Shown piece after piece: positions 18,929 through 26,380 of a stretch of 64,000 nucleotides of DNA. Source of the stretch: Saprospiraceae bacterium (GTDB lineage Bacteria > Bacteroidota > Bacteroidia > Chitinophagales > Saprospiraceae); the NCBI GenBank assembly GCA_019187225.1, contig JABAQQ010000013.1:248001-312000 (forward strand), given 5' to 3'. Position numbers and translations under genes: made by a program. Numbering within the stretch: the first letter of the stretch is position 1; every line of letters begins with the position of its first letter. The notes under the pieces were generated by a model. That model saw only the letters and a program-made list of their open reading frames with translations. It was not told where the DNA came from and ran no database searches.

Positions 18929-19019
18929 GATAAAAAATGAATTTGCGCGCCGTCTGTTGCGGAGAGGAAAGATGCGGAAAATGAAAGCGAAGAACACCGA
19001 CGGAGCGAAGCGGCCAAAA

Positions 19020-19064
19020 CACACAAAGATGCAGGGAATCAAAAGTCGCCTGTGTCTTTGTGTG
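19020..19064 (-). promoter_or_regulatory. Stem-loop in the rpsO-pnp spacer
   Basis: CACACAAAGA (19020-19029) and TCTTTGTGTG (19055-19064) form a 10-bp stem in the leader upstream of pnp. A second hairpin GGGGAAA-GAG-TTTCCCC follows at about 19065-19081. In E. coli a pnp leader hairpin cleaved by RNase III mediates autoregulation; a similar role here is only inference. The rest of the 336-base spacer holds the rpsO terminator and no gene. Confidence 0.4.
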
Positions 19065-19223
19065 GGGGAAAGAGTTTCCCCGCTTTTGCGCTGGATTCCG
19101 TCGGGAATTATTTCATCGCGCGAAATTCCTCAGTACCTGTTGCAGACGGAGCAGATGAAAAATAAAATGGTCTGCTGAGGAGTATTGAAGTGAGGCGGGT
19201 CTTGGATTTCAGGTTTAAGAAAA

Positions 19224-19258
19224 ATCCGGCTGCCCCGAATAAACAGGGCAACCGGAAT
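19224..19258 (-). terminator. Intrinsic terminator of rpsO
   Basis: On the minus strand ATTCCGGTTGCCC pairs with GGGGCAGCCGGAT and is followed by a short T-run (about 19219-19224). It begins 7 bases after the rpsO stop. Confidence 0.8.
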
Positions 19259-19264
19259 GTATTT

Positions 19265-19540
19265 TTATTTACGGAGACCGAGTTTCTCGATGAGGGCGCG
19301 GTACTTGTAAATGTCTTTTTTCGCGTAGTACGAAAGCAGGCTCTTGCGCTGGCCGACCATGGTAAGCAGGGCGCGGCGGGTGGAGTGGTCTTTCGGGTTG
19401 GCGCGAAGGTGATTGGAGAGGCTTTCGATGCGGTAGGTCAGCAAAGCCACCTGTGCCTCTGTGTTGCCGGAGTTTTTCTCGTCGCCGCCGTACTCCTTGA
19501 TGATGGAGGCAACTTTCTCCTTGGAATAGTAAACTGCCAT
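19265..19540 (-). CDS. rpsO: 30S ribosomal protein S15
   Basis: 91 residues, the normal S15 length, with the start MAVYYSKEKVASI at 19540. Binds 16S rRNA helix junctions and is an early assembly protein. Conserved S15 signatures are visible: GNTEAQVALLTYRIESLSNHL, DHSTRRALLTMVGQRKSLL and YAKKDIYKYRALIEKLGLR. There is no Shine-Dalgarno sequence; the leader just before the ATG is an 8-base tandem repeat, which fits the Shine-Dalgarno-independent initiation of Bacteroidota. A well-spaced promoter lies 100 bases upstream and an intrinsic terminator directly downstream, so it can be transcribed independently of pnp. Confidence 0.98.
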   Translation of the reverse strand: MAVYYSKEKVASIIKEYGGDEKNSGNTEAQVALLTYRIESLSNHLRANPKDHSTRRALLTMVGQRKSLLSYYAKKDIYKYRALIEKLGLRK

Positions 19541-19544
19541 TGAA

Positions 19545-19574
19545 AATGAGTGAATGAGTGAATGAGTGAATGAG
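19545..19574. repeat. 8-base tandem repeat in the rpsO leader
   Basis: Nearly four units of TGAATGAG directly upstream of the rpsO start codon (4 bases away), occupying the position of a ribosome-binding site. Confidence 0.85.
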
Positions 19575-19640
19575 TCACCAATCCCGGATTTCCAAGGGTC
19601 AAACGGCAGTTTTTGCCTATCCATCCGGGTTTAGCGGGTG

Positions 19641-19670
19641 CAAAAGTATAACTAATTAATTAAGGTGCAA
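19641..19670 (-). promoter_or_regulatory. rpsO promoter
   Basis: Minus-strand TTG (19668-19670), 19-base spacer, and TACTTTTG (19641-19648), matching the Bacteroidota consensus TTTG-N19..21-TAnnTTTG; leader of about 95 bases. Confidence 0.6.
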
Positions 19671-19743
19671 GCAATGAAGAAACAAAAGTTTCAAAAAAGG
19701 GGGGAAATGTGGGGGAAGTTCCGAATAAAATTCGCCGGAAAAG

Positions 19744-20007
19744 TCAACGCTTCTTGTAAATGTCTTTTCTGTGATCAATATCTACAACGTGAACGATGAG
19801 TATCTTGTCTTGAATTTCGTAAAGAACCCGATAATCTCCAATGCGTATGCGCCAGGCATTATCTTCGCCCACAAGCTTCTTGCATCCTGATGGACGTGGA
19901 TTTCCCTCTAATTCCAAAAGTTTTTCTTCGATAAGATCGGCAATTCGAGCGGGAAGTTTACGCAGTTGTTTTTATGCGCTTCTTGTCAGAACGACGTTGT
20001 AGGGCAT
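19744..20007 (-). pseudogene. RelE/ParE-type toxin interrupted by one nonsense codon
   Basis: Reading from ATG at 20007 gives MPYNVVLTRSA, then a TAA (19972-19974), then the uninterrupted frame KQLRKLPARIADLIEEKL ... WRIRIGDYRVLYEIQDK ... VDIDHRKDIYKKR to the stop at 19744. Total 87 residues, the normal RelE/ParE size. Family members at the stop position read AEKQLRKLP, so a single G-to-T change (GAA to TAA) explains the break. The fold signature (RIGDYRVLYEI and DIDHRKDIYK) is otherwise intact. RelE toxins cleave mRNA at the ribosome; ParE toxins poison gyrase. The start overlaps the upstream antitoxin by about 50 bases. It is either a true inactivated toxin or a sequencing error. Bases 19625-19743 hold no other gene. 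Confidence 0.8.
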
Positions 20008-20182
20008 TTTTGCGGAGTGCTATTGCTTCACGAAGCGGGATGGTAGGTTCGCCCTTGGCCTTTGCTTCCCGAAACGTTCTTGTATCGTCCAGATCTTCCA
20101 GCAATTCCTGATATTTTTCAATAGTCAGAAATACACCAATCACTTCCCCTTTTTCATTTTTGATAAATTGTCCGTCGCCCAT
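19958..20182 (-). CDS. Antitoxin of a RelE/ParE-type module
   Basis: 74 residues (MGDGQFIKNEKGEVIGVFLT). The short N-terminal beta segment QFIKNEKGEVIGVFLTIEKY followed by acidic helices (QELLEDLDDTRTFREAKAKG, TIPLREAI) is the layout of small RelB/Phd-like antitoxins that pair with RelE/ParE toxins. The N-terminal part should bind DNA/dimerise and the C-terminal part should wrap the toxin; that is family knowledge. The frame overlaps the start of the toxin frame, so translation is coupled. The antitoxin itself is intact while the toxin carries a stop codon. Confidence 0.75.
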   Translation of the reverse strand: MGDGQFIKNEKGEVIGVFLTIEKYQELLEDLDDTRTFREAKAKGEPTIPLREAIALRKNALQRRSDKKRIKTTA

Positions 20183-20302
20183 AGGTTGATAATGTGATTG
20201 CAGTTATAAAAGCAAAAATCGTTGTTTTCTGCTAAAGAGACAAGTAATGTCTTTTAAATATTTTCTGTCTCGATCAAGAGCGGTGATATACACTATCTTC
20301 TG

Positions 20303-21082
20303 TCAACTCTCAGTCAACCGCCCCTTCGCCTCTTCCCACAGCACATCCATCTCCGCCAATGTCATCTCCTTCAGCGGTTTAGGCGCCTGCGCTTCGATGT
20401 ATTCGAAGCGCGATTTGAACTTGCGGTTCACGCGCTCCAGCGCCGTTTCGGGGTCCACGCCGATGAAGCGGGCGTAGTTGACGAGCGAGAACAGCACGTC
20501 GCCGAATTCCTCTTCGATGTCCTTTTGCGATGCACCGTTGCGGACGTTTTCGTGTAATTCGCCGAGTTCTTCTTCCACTTTGGCCCATACCTGTTCGGTA
20601 TTTTCCCATTCGAACCCCACCTGTTTGGTTTTTTCCTGCATCCGGTAGGCTTTTACCATAGCGGGTAAACTGGCGGGTACGCCGGCAAGCAGTGACTTTT
20701 TGCCTTCTTTGAGTTTGAGTTGCTCCCAGTTTTGTTTCACTTCTTCCTCGTCTTTCACTTTTACGTCGCCGTAAATGTGCGGGTGACGGGCGATGAGTTT
20801 GTCGCAAATAGCGTGCAATGCGTCGGCGATGTCGAAGGCGCCCTGCTCGGAAGCGATGCGGGCATAAAAAGTCATGTGCAGCATCAGGTCGCCGATCTCT
20901 TCCTTGATGCCCGGCAGGTCGCCCGCGAGGATGGCGTCGGCGAGTTCGTAGGTTTCCTCGATGGTAAGGTTGCGCAGCGATTCGAGGGTCTGCTTGCGAT
21001 CCCAGGGGCACTGCTCGCGGAGTTCGTCCATGATGGTGAGCAGGCGGCCAAAGGCGTCGAGTTTTTGCTGGTATGAATTCAT
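20303..21082 (-). CDS. mazG: Nucleoside triphosphate pyrophosphohydrolase MazG
   Basis: 259 residues, the full-length two-domain MazG. Hydrolyses nucleoside triphosphates to the monophosphate and pyrophosphate; in E. coli it lowers (p)ppGpp levels and cleans the nucleotide pool. The N-terminal repeat has CPWDRKQTLESL, EETYEL (42-47) and EEIGDL (61-66) as metal ligands; the C-terminal repeat has EEELGEL (about 170) and EEEFGDVLF (about 191), so both helical domains look intact. TACCTTTG sits only 5 bases before the ATG, which implies a very short or leaderless transcript. No operon partner is obvious. Confidence 0.96.
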   Translation of the reverse strand: MNSYQQKLDAFGRLLTIMDELREQCPWDRKQTLESLRNLTIEETYELADAILAGDLPGIKEEIGDLMLHMTFYARIASEQGAFDIADALHAICDKLIARHPHIYGDVKVKDEEEVKQNWEQLKLKEGKKSLLAGVPASLPAMVKAYRMQEKTKQVGFEWENTEQVWAKVEEELGELHENVRNGASQKDIEEEFGDVLFSLVNYARFIGVDPETALERVNRKFKSRFEYIEAQAPKPLKEMTLAEMDVLWEEAKGRLTES

Positions 21083-21086
21083 GGTG

Positions 21087-21094
21087 CAAAGGTA
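21087..21094 (-). promoter_or_regulatory. -7 element of mazG
   Basis: TACCTTTG on the minus strand, a perfect TAnnTTTG, ending 5 bases before the mazG ATG. No clear -33 TTTG. Suggests a leaderless mRNA. Confidence 0.5.
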
Positions 21095-21097
21095 ATG

Positions 21098-21137
21098 GGA
21101 TTGCGGATTGCGGATTGCGGATTAGTGATTGCGGATT
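21098..21137. repeat. GGATTGC tandem repeat spanning the end of the methyltransferase gene
   Basis: About five near-units of GGATTGC/GGATTAG. The array contains the stop codon and last codons of the RNA methyltransferase gene and reaches to within a few bases of the mazG promoter. Confidence 0.8.
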
Positions 21138-21877
21138 ATTGCGGCCACGATCCCTGCCGCTACCGCCGCATTGAGCGATTCGGCGCCGCCGGAAGGATGG
21201 CGCGGGATGGTAAGGCGATGGGTGAGCCGGGCTTCCGCAGCCGGGCTGATGCCGCGGCCTTCGCTGCCGATGACGACAAGGCCCTTAGTAGGCAATTCGG
21301 CTTGAAAAACATTATTTCCGCCCAACACGGCGCCCAGAACAGGCAAATCCGGCATTATTTCCAGCACATCTTCCAACGGCATTTCCCAAATTTTTACCCT
21401 TAAAAAAGCGCCCATGCTCGCCTGCACCACCTTCGGACTGAAGGCATCGGCGCTGTCGGGCGAACAACCCACCGCGGGAATGCCGAACCAATCGGCCACG
21501 CGCAGGATGGCGCCGAGGTTGCCGGGGTCCTGAATGCCGTCGAGAAAAAAGCAAAAATCGCGTTGAAAAATGGCGGGATCGAAAGGCTCGTCGGGCAATT
21601 CGGCAACGACAAGCACCTTGTTGGGGGTAGTAAGCGCGGATATCTTTTTCAGTTCCGCTTCGCTGACGGGGTTAAATTTTTCCAAATACGGCTGCAACAA
21701 AGCGGCGTTATCGGCGGCCCAACGTTCGAGACCAAAAATGGCGGACACCCCCACGCGTTGTTGCGCGAGCAGTTCGGCGGCCATTTTCTCGCCCTCCACT
21801 GTGAATTTTCGATACTTTTGCCGGTACTTCTTTACCTGGAGTGCGGTGAGCAATTTGGTTTGGTTGTGCGACAACAC
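21122..21877 (-). CDS. TrmH/SpoU-family RNA 2'-O-methyltransferase
   Basis: 251 residues. Transfers methyl from S-adenosylmethionine to a ribose 2'-OH of tRNA or rRNA. The N-terminal substrate-binding part (KYRQKYRKFTVEGEKMAAEL) is followed by the trefoil-knot SPOUT domain with its three motifs: DGIQDPGNLGAILRVADWFG (motif 1), KGLVVIGSEGRGISP (motif 2) and HPSGGAESLNAAVAAGIVAA (motif 3). The start is a GTG (or the following TTG); no ATG is available at the expected N-terminus. Specificity for 23S rRNA or tRNA cannot be told. It is divergent from tamL with a very short gap, so the tamL promoter probably lies inside this gene (TACTTTTG at 21813-21820, plus strand). Its last codons are formed by a tandem repeat. 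Confidence 0.93.
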   Translation of the reverse strand: MLSHNQTKLLTALQVKKYRQKYRKFTVEGEKMAAELLAQQRVGVSAIFGLERWAADNAALLQPYLEKFNPVSEAELKKISALTTPNKVLVVAELPDEPFDPAIFQRDFCFFLDGIQDPGNLGAILRVADWFGIPAVGCSPDSADAFSPKVVQASMGAFLRVKIWEMPLEDVLEIMPDLPVLGAVLGGNNVFQAELPTKGLVVIGSEGRGISPAAEARLTHRLTIPRHPSGGAESLNAAVAAGIVAAIIRNH

Positions 21878-21910
21878 GGCTAACAGTTGATGAAGGTTGA
21901 TAAAAAGTTT

Positions 21911-24295
21911 ATGAAGGTCAATACCATTTTATTTTTAAGCCTTGCGGCCTTTCTGAGCGCCTGCAATGTTACGAAGCATCTCGATGAAGCCAAGGGGGAG
22001 CGCTTGTTGGTGAAAAATTCCATCGAAATCAAGTCGGAAAAACGGCTCAAAGCCAACCAGCGCATACCGTTGCTGTACGAACTCAGCGCGCAATACAAGC
22101 AAGTGCCCAACCGCCGCCCCCTGGCGTTGTTCCGGGCGCCATTCCGCCTGTGGCTGTACTACCGCTTCCGCAATAAATCTTCCGACTCCGCCCGCTGGAT
22201 CCTCGACAAGGTAGCGGAACCGCCCGCTATTTACGACGAACGCCTGACTCAAAATACGGCAAAAAATTTCCAAAACCTGCTGCAACAACGCGGCTACTTC
22301 GATGCCCGGTGCACCTATGAGAAGAAAGATGTGGGCAAACACAAAGCCCGGGTGAAATACCTGCTCGAACTCGGCCCACTCCATACCATCGAAGGGGTGG
22401 AATACGAGAGCCGCGATACCCCGGTGGTCCAGATATTGCGCGAACAAGCCGGCAGATCGCTGCTGAAACGCGGCGAGCCGATGGACGGGCGCGTTTTCGA
22501 CGCTGAAAAAGCGCGGATCACCAACGAATTGCGCAACCGCGGCTATGCCTACTTCGCTCCCAATTTCGTGTCCTTCACCGGCGACAGCACCGGTACCCGC
22601 ACCCGCGTGACGACCGAGATCCTCACGCCCGGCGATTCGGTCATGCACCAAACCTACACCATCGGCAACATCGAGGTGCTGTCCAGCGTGCGTCCCGACC
22701 TGCAGATGGCGATCCGCCGGGACACCTTAATCAACGGCGTATATTTCCGCTCCGGCACAACGAAGTTTGACGTCAAACCGGGCCGCCTGTACAGGGCCAT
22801 TTCCATCAAGCCCTTGTGGCCATACCGCGAAGCCGATTTCGACAATACCATCCGGCACCTGAACGAGCTCGGCGTATTCCGTTTCGTGTCGGTAAAGCCC
22901 CGGCAGGACACCATAGACCCGCGCAAGATCAACGTGGAGATCGTAACGACGCCCAACAAACGCATCTCGCTGGGCGCCGACGTGGACCTGAACTCTTCCA
23001 CCAGTTCCAGCGCCCTGGCGCGCAACCTGATCGGGATTGCCACCTCTCTCTCCTTTCGCAACCGCAACCTGTTCCGGGGCGCCGAACACCTGTACAGCAG
23101 CGTCCAGTACAACGTGGAATTCGACGTGGCTACCCGCAACCGGCTCATTTTCTCGCAGGAATTCAAATGGCAGAATCAATTGACCTTTCCGCGCTTTTTC
23201 GATTATTTCGGCCTCTGGCGGGGAGCATACAGTTGGAAAAAAGACACCCTCAGCATGGAGAGGTCTTTTTACCGCAAGCTGAGAGACAACAGCCAGGCGC
23301 GCCTTTCGCTCAACTATAATTACCTGCAGGTCATTGATTTTTACGATTATAACCTCTTCAATGCGGCATTCGGCTACGACCTGCAGGACGGCCACAACCG
23401 CTATTCGTTCGACCACTTCGGCGTGGATATCCTCCGGCCGCGCACCCAGCCTGCATTCGATTCCATCTTCGGACAAAACCAGTTTCTGAGAAACAGTTTC
23501 GACGACCAACTCTTTACGGGTTTTTTCATGCGCGCCTTCACCTATACCTACACGGGCACGAACAACCGCTTCGGCGAACGCTGGTTTTACCGCTTCAACA
23601 CCGACCTGTCCGGTCTCGAAGAGCTGGCCCTGAACCGCCTCTGGTCGGCGGCATTCGGCAAACAAAGATGGACGATCTCCGACCTTGAATTCGCCCAATA
23701 CCTGCGTCTCGATATGGACGGCGTTTACACCCGCGATTTCCGGAAAAATATCACCGCTGCAGTGCGTGTGGGTGCAGGCGTCGTGGTACCGTTCGGCGAT
23801 ACCAAAACCGCGCCCTACATAAAACAATATTTTATAGGCGGCCCCACCAGCATCCGCGCCTGGCGCATTCGCGAAGTAGGGCCAGGCGGCTACGTGCCCC
23901 GCGATCCCGATACCGGCGAACCCATGCCACCCACGCAGCAGCCGTTCTACCAGGCCGCCGATTTCCGATTTGAATTCAACGGCGAACTACGGTTCGACAT
24001 TTTTTCCTGGTTCAAAGGAGCGGTGTTCCTCGATGGCGGCAATGTGTGGACACTCAAACCCGATGCGTCGCGCCCCGGCGCACAACTGCGCCCCGATTCC
24101 TATAAAAACATCGCTCTCGGCACGGGATTCGGCATTCGCGGCGATTTCAGTTACCTCATCATCCGCTTCGACGCCGGACTGAGGCTTCGCAATCCCTACG
24201 CCGATGCGAATGGCCGCTATTGGGTGCGTAACCTCATTTCGGGCTTCAAATGGGACGATCTGAATCCCAATCTGGCAGTAGGATTGCCTTTCTGA
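21911..24295 (+). CDS. tamL: TamL: TamA/BamA-like outer-membrane lipoprotein
   Basis: 794 residues from ATG 21911; an ATG at 21890 is also possible. MKVNTILFLSLAAFLSAC is a lipoprotein signal with cysteine 18, the feature that separates Bacteroidota TamL from proteobacterial TamA. The N-terminal ~350 residues hold POTRA-like segments (ILDKVAEPPAIYDERL; LNELGVFRFVSVKPRQDT). The C-terminal half is an Omp85 barrel (SLGADVDLNSSTSSSALARN, LFRGAEHLYSSVQYNVEF, GGPTSIRAWRIREVGPGGY containing the L6-type IRAWR, terminal DLNPNLAVGLPF). TamL works with TamB in outer-membrane protein/lipid assembly; tamB is not in this window. Confidence 0.93.
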   Translation: MKVNTILFLSLAAFLSACNVTKHLDEAKGERLLVKNSIEIKSEKRLKANQRIPLLYELSAQYKQVPNRRPLALFRAPFRLWLYYRFRNKSSDSARWILDKVAEPPAIYDERLTQNTAKNFQNLLQQRGYFDARCTYEKKDVGKHKARVKYLLELGPLHTIEGVEYESRDTPVVQILREQAGRSLLKRGEPMDGRVFDAEKARITNELRNRGYAYFAPNFVSFTGDSTGTRTRVTTEILTPGDSVMHQTYTIGNIEVLSSVRPDLQMAIRRDTLINGVYFRSGTTKFDVKPGRLYRAISIKPLWPYREADFDNTIRHLNELGVFRFVSVKPRQDTIDPRKINVEIVTTPNKRISLGADVDLNSSTSSSALARNLIGIATSLSFRNRNLFRGAEHLYSSVQYNVEFDVATRNRLIFSQEFKWQNQLTFPRFFDYFGLWRGAYSWKKDTLSMERSFYRKLRDNSQARLSLNYNYLQVIDFYDYNLFNAAFGYDLQDGHNRYSFDHFGVDILRPRTQPAFDSIFGQNQFLRNSFDDQLFTGFFMRAFTYTYTGTNNRFGERWFYRFNTDLSGLEELALNRLWSAAFGKQRWTISDLEFAQYLRLDMDGVYTRDFRKNITAAVRVGAGVVVPFGDTKTAPYIKQYFIGGPTSIRAWRIREVGPGGYVPRDPDTGEPMPPTQQPFYQAADFRFEFNGELRFDIFSWFKGAVFLDGGNVWTLKPDASRPGAQLRPDSYKNIALGTGFGIRGDFSYLIIRFDAGLRLRNPYADANGRYWVRNLISGFKWDDLNPNLAVGLPF

Positions 24296-24445
24296 GCGGA
24301 CAAGCACGAACAGGAACAACTAAAAAACCGGCACTTGTTTTTTTTGACCCTTACTGAACCGATTTCCCCAACAATGGTCATACTTTTGATTTCGGATGCA
24401 AGGGATGAGGTATGAAAGCCAATCTTTATCCCCCTTTTTTAAAGG

Positions 24446-24533
24446 ACAAAATAAATTAACATTGGACATTGGATATTTGACCGTGACAACCAATCATTTA
24501 GTCAAATGTCCAATGTCATACATCCGATGTCCG
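24446..24533. repeat. Dispersed ~90-bp palindromic repeat, copy B
   Basis: Shares ACAAAATAAATT, ACATTGGACAT, GTGACAACCAATCATTTAG and TCAAATGTCCAATGTC with copies A and C; the second half of the left arm is slightly changed. It lies 28 bases upstream of the DUF937-OmpA gene. The rest of the 24296-24560 spacer holds no gene; TACTTTTG at 24381-24388 is a possible -7 element for the downstream gene. Confidence 0.85.
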
Positions 24534-24560
24534 CTTCCTTAAACAAAACGACTTTACAAA

Positions 24561-25709
24561 ATGGCAAACTTGCTGGACTCCATCAAAGAATACGTAACCC
24601 CCGAACTCATAGGTCAGGCGGCCAACCTGCTGGGTGAAAACGAAGGCGGTATCTCCAAAGCCATCGGCGGCCTCGCTCCCACCATTCTCGCGGGTCTGCT
24701 CGACAAAAGCGGCGACTCCAATGCACTGGGCAACATTTTCAGCGCCTTGTCGAAATTCGACTCCGGTATTCTCGGCAAGCTCGGTAGCCTTATCGGCGGC
24801 GGCAATCTGGCTCAAGGCGATCCGAAAGATGTATCAGGCCAATTCCTCGGCAGCATTTTCGGCGCCAGGATACCTGCCATTACCAACGCAGTGGCCGCCT
24901 TTTCGGGTACCCGATCGTCCAGCGTATCCTCCCTGCTCGGCATGGTCGGACCGCTCGTGATGGGAATTTTGAGCAAAAAGATCAACACAGAAGGGCTCAA
25001 CGTTTCCGGGTTCGCCAACCTGCTGCTGGGACAAAAAAACAACATCCTCGGCGCCTTGCCCACCGGCCTCGGCTCCATTATCGGACTTGCCGACATCGGC
25101 GGGAGTGCCGGAAAAAGCACCGCGACAAACACTACCGGCAATCGCTGGCTCTGGCCGCTGCTGTTGTTGCTCGCCCTGGGTGGCGCCCTGATCGGGTATA
25201 TGAAATATTGCTCCGTTCAGTCTGAATCGCTCAAGGTGGAGGCCCCTGCTCCCATTGTCACACCGGCGCCCGTGCCCGCCAAACCGGCGCTCAATTTCAC
25301 CGAAGGCTCCCAGGAAGCGGCCATGCTCGCCTTCGTCAGGGATGCCGGCGCCGCTATTGACAAAAACAAGTGGTTCGATTTCCCGGAGATCATGTTCGAT
25401 GTGAACAAAGCGACGCTCCGACCCGAATCGGACATCAAACTCGCTGCCGTACTGGCCATCCTGAACGAATACCCGGCGGTGAAACTCCGCATCGGCGGCT
25501 ACACCGACTCCGATGGCAACGACATAGCCAACCTCAAACTCAGCGGCGAACGCGCCAACGCCTGCAAAAACTGGCTCATCGCCAAAGGCATCACGCCCGA
25601 ACGCCTCGAAGCCGAAGGGTACGGCGAACAACACCCCGTAGCGCCCAACGACACACCGGAGAACAAAGCGAAGAACCGGCGGATATCGTTCAGTGTGCGG
25701 GCAAAGTGA
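24561..25709 (+). CDS. DUF937 - transmembrane - OmpA-like peptidoglycan-binding protein
   Basis: 382 residues. Residues 1-185 resemble DUF937 (LLDSIKEYVTPELIGQAANL, GGISKAIGGLAPTILAGLL, glycine/alanine-rich helices). A single membrane helix follows (WLWPLLLLLALGGALIGYM, about 194-212), a proline/alanine linker, and a C-terminal OmpA domain (FPEIMFDVNKATLRPESDIK, RIGGYTDSDGNDIANLKLSG, NRRISF) with the Asp and Arg that bind meso-diaminopimelate of peptidoglycan. The expected topology is a cytoplasmic or exported DUF937 part, one inner-membrane span and a periplasmic OmpA part. There is no N-terminal signal peptide. Similar DUF937-OmpA proteins are common in Bacteroidota; function unknown. It precedes the sigma-factor operon by 73 bases. 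Confidence 0.85.
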   Translation: MANLLDSIKEYVTPELIGQAANLLGENEGGISKAIGGLAPTILAGLLDKSGDSNALGNIFSALSKFDSGILGKLGSLIGGGNLAQGDPKDVSGQFLGSIFGARIPAITNAVAAFSGTRSSSVSSLLGMVGPLVMGILSKKINTEGLNVSGFANLLLGQKNNILGALPTGLGSIIGLADIGGSAGKSTATNTTGNRWLWPLLLLLALGGALIGYMKYCSVQSESLKVEAPAPIVTPAPVPAKPALNFTEGSQEAAMLAFVRDAGAAIDKNKWFDFPEIMFDVNKATLRPESDIKLAAVLAILNEYPAVKLRIGGYTDSDGNDIANLKLSGERANACKNWLIAKGITPERLEAEGYGEQHPVAPNDTPENKAKNRRISFSVRAK

Positions 25710-25782
25710 GCAGGCATTTTCTCCATTTTTTTAAAAAAAAGTAACCCCGGGTGTGGATACCAATTCCCGCGATCAGCTACTA

Positions 25783-26379
25783 ATGAAGAACAATTGGACC
25801 GATGCCAAACTGCTGGAAGCCCTGCGTGGCGGAGCGAAAACACGCGACCTGGCATTAGAAGAATTCTTTTACACCGATCCCGGCCCATTGATGTGGGTGG
25901 TACAATTTGTCGTTCAGCGAGGCGGCTCCCGGGAAGATGCGGAAGAGGTTTTTCAGGATGCCGTGATCGCGTTCGACCAAAACGTGCAACGCCAATCGTT
26001 CGAGGGACGCAGCAAGGTAATGTCTTATTTTTATGAGATCGCCAAGCACAACTGGTTCAAACGCTTCAGGTCGCTTCGACCGGAAGCGCCTGTGATGTAC
26101 CATGAATTCGGCTTGAGCGAGCCTCCTCCTGAAATAGATCAGGGCGAAGAAGGACGCATGCAGATATATGACTACGGCTGGGAAAACCTCAGCGCCCGAT
26201 GCCGGCAATTGCTGACCGCCAAATACCATGAAGGAATGTCCATGAAAGAAATTGCAAATGAGTACGGTGTATCCAGCGACAAAATGGCGAAGCGATACGT
26301 GGACCGTTGCCGCGATTATATGCTGAAACGAATGAAAAAACACCCGCTTTACCCCCGCGTTTTCAAAAGCGACCAATAA
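25783..26379 (+). CDS. RNA polymerase sigma-70 family factor (ECF-like)
   Basis: 198 residues from the ATG at 25783; a GTG 30 bases earlier is possible. Sigma region 2 is seen in LMWVVQFVVQRGGSREDAEE and VFQDAVIAFDQNVQ plus SYFYEIAKHNWFKRFR; region 4 with its helix-turn-helix is LSARCRQLLTAKYHEGMSMK followed by EIANEYGVSSDKMAKRYVDR. Alternative sigma factors of this kind redirect transcription in response to a signal held by an anti-sigma factor. The next gene begins one base after the stop codon and looks like such a partner. Targets unknown; the convergent CHAT operon is a spatially plausible target. Confidence 0.9.
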   Translation: MKNNWTDAKLLEALRGGAKTRDLALEEFFYTDPGPLMWVVQFVVQRGGSREDAEEVFQDAVIAFDQNVQRQSFEGRSKVMSYFYEIAKHNWFKRFRSLRPEAPVMYHEFGLSEPPPEIDQGEEGRMQIYDYGWENLSARCRQLLTAKYHEGMSMKEIANEYGVSSDKMAKRYVDRCRDYMLKRMKKHPLYPRVFKSDQ

Positions 26380-26380
26380 C

